Below, piece by piece: positions 57,897 through 64,000 of a stretch of 64,000 nt of DNA (its first letter is position 1; each line of letters opens with the position of its first letter). The notes beneath the pieces were generated by a model. The model was not told the DNA's origin. It ran no database searches and worked only from the letters and a program-made list of their open reading frames with translations. Source of the DNA: Lindgomyces ingoldianus. Its lineage: Eukaryota; Ascomycota; Dothideomycetes; Pleosporales; Lindgomycetaceae. Made by a program: the position numbers and the translations under genes. The stretch spans positions 325,779 through 389,778 of the forward strand of contig NW_022985171.1 in assembly GCF_010093535.1 (NCBI RefSeq), read 5' to 3'.

Positions 57897-58856
57897 CAAT
57901 GCAAGGTATCACCTGTGATAAGTCCCTATTAAGGAAACAAGTTTCATTGCTGTTTGCAGCTGCGCTTAGTGCAATATTAATGACCCCGTTCCGATAGATA
58001 TGGCTCATCTGTGGCGCTTGTTCGGCCCAATCGTCTTTTGAGTCTTGAAATATACACAACGAATCAATCTAGGTGAACTAGATTCCTAGATACTTGCTTG
58101 TGTATATGGCATCTTAGAAAACTTGAGGGAGCATTGCGATCTCGACTCCTGCCTGGAGCGCGGCAAGCGAGTTAGAGGTCAGTGTCAGGGGTTTTGAAGA
58201 GCCCCAACAATGGCTAAGCGTGGCGTATCGGATCTGACCCAGCTGTAATCCCGGGTTTATCACCAGTTGTACCTTCTTTAGGTATGAACAGATGATGGAG
58301 AGAAGACGTTTCGGGATATAGCTCTCTGAAAAGATGAGTGCGGTAGTTTTTATAATCTCTCTGACAGGCTGATAGCCATTCTGTTGCAACATCCATGCTC
58401 TCATCCCAGGTCTGAGGGAGGGCTGATCTGGATTTTCCGAGTAGATTGTGTCCATCTATTATAACATTAGAGTTCACTTAGCTGTAATTAGTGCAACTTC
58501 TACTTACCGCTCGTAGTTTGGAGACAGAAAAGGAAGCCTTGCACACCGTTGAGCACACCGTTTCGGTCTACCACAAAAGACAATTCCGATATCTGGTTGG
58601 TGTAAAGGACTTTGTGTCGCATTCGATGTTTTGAATATGGCTTCGACGGGACATGTCTGTGGCCCGTAGCCTCTGTTGGGTTCGCCTTTACTTTGTGGGG
58701 AGCTTTGTTTGATATTCCCTTCCACAACACGCGGCAGATATGGCATTTTTCGAAGGCTGCCTGCTCCAGCTCTCGGACGCTATAGTGATGGTCTCGCTCT
58801 TCATGTGGACAAGGGCCTCGAAAGATTTGACTACAACATTTACAAAGCATCTTCAT
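57897..58856 (-). pseudogene. HET-domain pseudogene, 5' half
   Basis: Exon 1 (58856-58508) begins MKMLCKCCSQIF and includes CHICRVLWKG. A 52-nt intron (58507-58456) follows, then exon 2 with MDVATEWLSACQRDYKNYRT. A frameshift near 58330 leads into the HET motif RYATLSHCWGSS and, after several stops, DSLCIFQDSKDDWAEQAPQM, SHIYRNGVINIALSAA and NETCFLNRDL. The order matches the fungal HET domain (PF06985). The gene is cut by the Tc1-like element at a TA within its coding region and resumes at 31858. The stops and frameshift show loss of function. Confidence 0.88.
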
Positions 58857-59459
58857 AGCAGAAATACCCTGCAGAAATACCCTAGATTTGCAAATCAGGT
58901 TCGTAGTATTGACCTTTGTATGGGTACAGGAAAGGGTTAACTTGCGCCAGAATTGTCATTAGGAGGAGGTTTGCGGTTGGCAATGTAGGCCTGCCGAAAA
59001 CTGTCGTGTCAGAAAATACCAGGGGTACATCGACTTCATGCGACTATAACTCAACATGCAAACGGAGATTTGCTATATTCGCTTTATAAGTCGTGTACTA
59101 TAGTTAATTTTACACACATGAGATACCTCGCACTTCTAAATTACGTTTGCATTGTGGCCTTCGGGCCTAATTCGCAGAGAACCTACTTTCATGGCAAAAT
59201 AGACTTCCCTCCCTACAACACCATTGTCTAGGTATTATCATCCTTAATACTCGTAATAAGGTCGCATTTGAGCCTCAGAAACTCACTCTGATGCCATGGA
59301 GTCCTCATCAGCCTTGTGTGGCGGTGTGGCGCGCAGATTTATGTAGAGTTGTCACCCCTGTTTGCAGTCACGCGTCAAAAGTCTTGCTCCTAGTTCACTT
59401 ACAAATTATCGTAAGATGCAACCTACTGTATATAGGATAGTACTTAGAGCCGCCACCGC
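58857..59459. other. Upstream of the HET pseudogene, no supported gene
   Basis: Ordinary composition, short frames only, with no recognised repeat. It presumably contains the old HET promoter. Confidence 0.4.
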
Positions 59460-60105
59460 TAGCAGGGAGAATGGCCGACCCGCACCGGAACAGACCTTAT
59501 GCTGGAGGCGATATGTTTTTCCATTTTAGAGGATCGACTAACAAACGCCATGCGCTGTGGCCATGCTGTTTCTAACACTGCTCCTAATCTTCGGACGGAT
59601 TAATCATCTTCTAAGCGCTTGTTGTATATCTTACAATATAATACTTGTGAGTGTATGAGCTAAGTAAGTCTGGGGTTATCTCGCACTACTCAGGATTCGT
59701 GATTTGCTTCTGCTTGAGGTACCGATCGCCACTGAGACCCTACATAAATTTGCTTGCGACAGCACGCTAAAGGCTAGCAATGACTTTAGAGCAGTAGAAC
59801 AATGTTTAGAGCCTTATATAGAGGCCTTCTATAGAATTTAGAGTGATAAGGACTTTATGTTAGCGCTATAGGAAGGGAAGCATACTACGCTACGAAAGAA
59901 GGCGCGGTACAAACTAGGCTTAGAGACAATAACTTGCATGTAATTTTAATAAAGAATAGATTATAGAGATTTAGGATTGACTATAGCTCACTATTTTAAT
60001 AGAACCACGATTGCACAGACTGTGCGCACGATGTTTGAGCTCGCTGAAGTCAAAGAACCCCTCATTTGGCTCTCACACAGGGTGGCTCGCGTCGCAGGGA
60101 TGCAC
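59460..60105 (-). repeat. Diverged, deleted copy of the 29680-31006 repeat (R3)
   Basis: The block 59460-59530 resembles 29676-29745 (AGCAGGGAG and GACCCGCACCGG shared), and 59690-60105 resembles 30580-31006 in the same order and orientation, ending at the same outer terminus. The middle (arm inner third and Ser/Pro-rich frame) is missing. The plus-strand frame of the second block is nearly open for 80 codons (RAVEQCLEPYIEAFYRI; KKARYKLGLETITCM), suggesting former coding sequence, but no family was recognised. Confidence 0.6.
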
Positions 60106-60270
60106 GTTACTCTATTACTATAACTAAAAAGATGAAAAAAAAATAACTAATAGTTAATGTATATATAAAATAGTAGCTAGTATATAAAAGGTTAATTAGT
60201 AGATGCATTGTTAATTAAAGTACAAGGTGCTAAAATTTTATTATAGTAAACTATTTGCTTGTGTAGACTA

Positions 60271-60747
60271 TGTAACGGCGCAGGCAAGACAACAGGTCCG
60301 AATGCGATGTGAACTAACTCAGAGGCATATGGGAGTGCGTGGGGTGTAAGGACGGAGCTCTGTACCACTGCACCAATACAACCAAAAAGGTGCGAATAAA
60401 TGTAAGGCCGAGATGGCGCTTACGTGCGACGGGTATATATACTATTCTGTACGCAGATATCAACCGTTGGTTGATTATTCGCACCTTTTGGTTGTATTGG
60501 TGTACTGGTATCGAGCTCCGCCCTTACATGGGGACTCAGAAACCTGGGAATTCCATTGACACCTATAGGCCTTGTACGAGAGGATATCAGAAAACTACTA
60601 AGCTAGCTAAGGGGAGAGGTGCAGCTAAATACTTAGGGGAATAGGGGTACAGCAGAGGCCAGGGCAGGGTCGAGGCAGATACGAGGAACCTTCATATATC
60701 GGTTCGTCGGGCAACCCGAGATGGAACAACTCTAGCGCATCGTTACA
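60271..60747. repeat. Second copy of the 289-bp LTR, interrupted by a small element
   Basis: Same ends as 32103-32391 (TGTAACGGCGCAGG..CGTTACA). Subtracting the insert at 60345-60528 and one TGGGG leaves 288 bp. The flanks (GACTA and AGCAC) do not match each other, so this copy may be one LTR of a lost larger element or a recombinant. Confidence 0.75.
60345..60528. mobile_element. 184-bp composite of the TGTAAGG element inside the LTR copy
   Basis: Flanked by TGGGG (60340-60344 and 60529-60533); the empty site is visible at 32103-32391. It consists of 56 bp from the left end of the element followed by a complete 128-bp copy in reverse (60401-60528), giving outer inverted repeats of over 50 bp. 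Confidence 0.8.
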
Positions 60748-60781
60748 AGCACAGGGTCATCTTTACAACCTATAGTGTAAT

Positions 60782-61186
60782 TGTCGCATACAGCTATCCG
60801 TCTATATATATCCTTCTGCTGTGCTAGCTAGGAGGTTAACCTTTTGGCAAACGCAACAGTTATAAGCCTAGTTTGCAGCGTAGTGTAGATAGTTAGCGCA
60901 CAAAAATTTTTACACCCCTGTTCCACTAATAGGATTGCATTATCTCTAAGCACTATGTGTTTAATTCCTACGCTTAGCAAAGAGCATTTAGGTAGTGCGT
61001 CTATTACAGAGGCTACCTTACTAGATCCGTCTCTAAGTTCTGTTGCTTAGGCTAGGGGGGTATGTTGAGGTTGTTTCACCTCTCGTTCCACTGTTCGAGC
61101 TGGGGGGTGTGTCGCATACAGCTATCCGTCTATATATACCCTTCTGCTGTGCTAGCTGGGAGGTTGACCTTTTGGCAAACGCAACA
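60782..61186 (+). mobile_element. Miniature LTR retroelement (TRIM/SMART type), 405 bp
   Basis: Two 77-bp direct repeats (60782-60858 and 61110-61186) run from TGTCGCATACAGC to AAACGCAACA and differ at three positions, all RIP-type transitions in the left copy. The whole is flanked by GTAAT (60777-60781 and 61187-61191). A purine run (GAGCTGGGGGGTG) directly precedes the right repeat, like a polypurine tract. The 251-bp interior codes for nothing recognisable. It would depend on another element for mobility. Confidence 0.8.
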
Positions 61187-62023
61187 GTAATTTTCCTAAA
61201 AATTTATACTAACTAGTTAACGCTACATTAGATAAATTAATTTATTCTCAGGCTAAGCCTAGCAAAAAGAGCAATGGAGAGATGCTAGGTCGCGCTAAAG
61301 TTAGGGGGAGGTAGATTTGTCCATACAAACCAAGGCCCCCAAGCTACCAAAAATTACACTGGCGACTAGACCCTCCTGCGGAGGACCCTTCACGGCACGT
61401 GACTCGGGCCAAGACAGGGGTTGGTTATTACTAGACTATTGGACGCTAAGCGCGAGTCAACCATATTTAGATTCAACAGTAACTAGTTACCTAATAATCC
61501 ATATTGATGATTCCATCCACTTCACTTGATATAGTAAATTTCATTAGCCACCAAGTGGTACTTTCTCCCTAGCGCTTGATCACAGAACTGTAGTCCACTG
61601 TAGTCCATGGCATCTTAATAGTTGGAGATAGCTCAAAGGCTTCACGGGCTTGATTTGATCGTGCTAAGTATTTAATCTTTTAAGCTGAAGAGCAGGGAGA
61701 TCAGAAATGCAACAGAATACAAAGAATGTGAATTTAGCACAGGGATGGGGTCAGAGGCCGTGCGGACGACCTTATGTTTCCGCCCATTCTTGATATCGCC
61801 TTCCCCAGTTTTGGTACTTGTAGCGCTACCGAGACCTCCGCGGGCCGCGTTGGGATTTCTGAATGAGGGCACAAAATCGAAGAGAGAGATGCAAATAGTT
61901 GTCTAGCTCTATTTCATGTTAAATGCAGTTAGCAACATAAAGCATTGTTATTCCTCAACCCTTTGCACGAATTGAAGACTGTGGGCCTGCGCATTCTTCT
62001 TCCTTCAACATCCGTCCTTCCCG
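61187..62023. other. Stretch without a supported gene
   Basis: Short frames on both strands (61317-61529 plus and 61872-61672 minus) show no family signature. The right part is the likely former promoter of the transporter. Confidence 0.4.
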
Positions 62024-63865
62024 ATGGCATCCAAAAGCGACCCAGAGACGCATATCGACCAAGCCAACCAAATAGAAGCCTTTGACAGTAAAAAAGGTTC
62101 AAGCCAGGCCTCCCACTCGCCCAGATTGCCCAATCTGATGAGTTGCCAAAGGAGTATTTACCCGCAAGCTGGTTCTTGGTAGTTACTTTGTAAGTCTGCG
62201 AGAGAGATCTTACTGGTCCTTCCACTAACGTTCTCAATGCTACCGCCGTCATTACATCGTTTTTTGGCATGGCCAACGCCGAAATTGGTCCTGATTCAAA
62301 TTTTGTCTGGATTGGGTATACGTACACTCTGGTTAGTTTACGAAAGTTCTCACAAAAAGCACATTTCTGACTTCCGCAGTGCCAAGCATGCGCATATCTT
62401 CTCATTGGACGCTTGGGTGATCTCTTTGGACGACGGTAAGAATCAGCAGTATCCCTCTCCAAGATCTGAACTCTAAGCATCGTCGGGTATCCGTAGGATC
62501 ACAAGTAAAGCACGTGAACACGGTCATTGACGCCATAACACTGCTTGGTATCGCTTCCTCAACATAGACCTCGTTCCAGATTGTCCTACGTGAACTTGTT
62601 CTTATCGGTACACGGGGGGGTTTTTTTTTACGGCGACCATGTTTGCTTAGTCGGGATAGTCCCCTTGTGAATTTGGAGTTGGCTTTGGCCTCACCACACG
62701 GCACCAAATGGAGAAAGTTGCTTCTACATGTTCGCAGCCCTCGATTTGCCGGGGGTGGTGCTCTTCACGCTATTCTACTACCCGCTCACATTCTTAGGGA
62801 TCGAGGAAGGAAGGATTTCGACTTCGTTGTGCGAGTCCTGTTCACCAGTTACTTCTTCGTCTTCCTAAGGCGGCTTAGCTGGGGAGGTGTGGTACATCCT
62901 TGGAACAGCGTTTAGGTTCTTGCGCCTCTGACTACGGGCAGTGTTGCTATCGTGGCTTTTGTATTCTTGGGTGCGTATCCTCCTTCCAACTCCCAAACAT
63001 TCTCTCCGAGCCAGGTTAACATGGTCACAGAAATCTCCCCAAACTACCCGGCCCCTTATATGCCCATTCATCTGCCAAAGAAAATTCGCTGAGTGTGCAT
63101 GATTACCTACCTTGGCATTAGCGCATCGCAACTTTGCGCGATAGCGCTCGTGTGGCCACAAATAATCCAATCCCTCTAGCCAATTACTAGTGATAAGTAC
63201 GCCTGGCTCTCCGCGGTCGCAGGGGCTGCCGCATCATGAAGCAAGCATCACGTGACTTTCTAGCCTCCAAAGTCTCACCTTGAATCATTCCCCGTATTGG
63301 CACTACCGTCCGATCGGCTCTACTGAGAGCTGAGGCATTCGCAGACGAAGATAAGTAGACAACGGCTCATGTTCTGGCCGTCCTTGGCTTCCTCCTTGTT
63401 CGCATGCAAGAAGCTGTCTGTGGATTATTCGCAACCATGGCCCTGAGAGACCAAAAGGCGATCGGCATGGGAGGGTTGGCAGGTGCAGCTCGCTCCCGTA
63501 TCTCAGCTATTGCGTCTGTTGTCTACGGTTCCGTCCTTCGCAACTCTATCTCGGAGCAATTGAAGAAGCTCGTCCCAGGGGCAGAGATCAGCGCCGGGCT
63601 TCCTCGAAGTTCTGTTCCTCAACTCATCTAATTGCTCTCTGGAAAGTCGAAAGCGGCAATGGTGAACGGGATGGCGGTGGATATCTTGGACGATGCAACG
63701 GATGCTTATCGGCGTGCAGCAAGTGTTGCGGCTATGGATGAATTGCTGGCGGCGTTTGCGGTTGCTTTGCGCCGACGATTGCGCAGGAGTGAAGGGGATT
63801 GTTGCGGGAAGGGTGATGATTCAGTCGTTAGGTACAATGTTATACGACATTCAAATATAATTTGA
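62024..63865 (+). pseudogene. TRI12-type MFS transporter pseudogene
   Basis: From an ATG at 62024 the three plus-strand frames together show a 14-TM fungal TRI12/siderophore-type MFS protein: DSNFVWIGYTYTL, LLIGRLGDLFGRR after an apparent intron, LLGIASS, LSWGGVVHPWNSV, and at the C-terminal part AIGMGGLAGAARSRISAIAS with VVYGSVLRN and SAGLPRSSVPQL. These lie in different frames and are separated by stops (for example after FLVVTL and after SVPQLI), so at least four frameshifts or nonsense changes have occurred. Family members export toxins or siderophores at the plasma membrane. The decay is not mainly RIP-type. It may once have served the metabolite genes at the left, but the distance makes this speculative. 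Confidence 0.8.
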
Positions 63866-64000
63866 TTCCCCAGTTGACATCATTCTAAGGGGGTTAGCGG
63901 GATATTTTCATGACGCTCGAGCGAAACCTGCGATTTGACAGCATTGGGTGGGAAGAGACTTTGTCTTTGTTGAAGTTTGCCACGTGCTGAGTAAGCCATA

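Noticed and set aside
57857..57900. 37-bp inverted match between 31861-31894 and 57866-57896 as an inversion breakpoint of the HET gene
   Set aside because: The matching sequences are the terminal inverted repeats of the Tc1-like element with TA on both outer sides, so insertion explains them fully.
60345..60528. tRNA-like or structured RNA gene
   Set aside because: The long foldback comes from two inverted copies of a mobile element with a target duplication, not from an RNA gene.
61929..62480. 183-codon minus-strand frame
   Set aside because: It is antisense to the recognisable N-terminal part of the MFS pseudogene, which is on plus.

Overview
The window looks like a chromosome arm of a filamentous ascomycete, most likely a dothideomycete of the Pleosporales type. 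The evidence is short spliceosomal introns (41 to 63 nt with GT..AG ends), HET-domain, 2EXR and PD-(D/E)XK genes, a TOXE-like bANK regulator, and long AT-rich stretches in which transposon reading frames are riddled with C-to-T and G-to-A changes, as expected from repeat-induced point mutation (RIP). No prokaryotic features were seen. The species assignment is an inference.

Region 1 (1-11181) is a gene island that reads like the edge of a secondary-metabolite cluster. It holds a Baeyer-Villiger-type flavin monooxygenase (minus, running off the left edge), a bZIP-basic-region plus ankyrin regulator (minus), a HXXXDG acyltransferase (minus), and a complete acyl-CoA/4-coumarate ligase-like adenylating enzyme (plus, divergent from the acyltransferase). 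A broken copy of the 3' end of the GPI-anchor gene mcd4 sits in the middle. No PKS, NRPS or terpene cyclase is visible, so a core enzyme, if there is one, lies to the left. Two intergenic regions of the island carry repeated copies of one type of inverted repeat, TAAG-NN-CTTA.

Region 2 (12078-18336) holds two small MITE copies, a 128-bp TG..CA element and a RIP-damaged Ty1/copia retrotransposon whose right LTR contains an assembly gap. Region 3 (18593-22603) is an apparently complete, five-exon mcd4 with one abnormally long intron. Region 4 (23064-26794) is a pogo/Fot1-type DNA transposon interrupted by a second full copy of itself in the opposite direction. Region 5 (about 26848-31006) is a 4-kb segment bounded by two inverted arms of about 590 bp. 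It contains a PD-(D/E)XK nuclease fragment and an intact 2EXR/F-box-like gene.

Region 6 (31154-58856) is one HET-domain pseudogene split at a single TA by a 26-kb stack of transposons. A Tc1-like element (31861-57894) contains a solo LTR and a Ty3/gypsy chromovirus A (33461-57865). A contains a solo LTR, a pogo element C (40070-48895, itself carrying gypsy chromovirus D at 40746-48441) and, inside its own right LTR, a second member of its family, A' (49733-57422). Every insertion in this stack has a matching target-site duplication that can be read in the sequence, and the HET reading frame stays in register when the stack is removed on paper.

Region 7 (58857-64000) holds relics of the Region 5 repeat, an LTR carrying a small inserted element, a complete 405-bp miniature LTR retroelement with 77-bp LTRs, and a frameshifted TRI12-type MFS transporter pseudogene. 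Heavy RIP covers the transposon interiors, but the outermost part of each insertion is spared. Single-copy genes such as the ligase, acyltransferase, mcd4 and the 2EXR gene are not visibly mutated.
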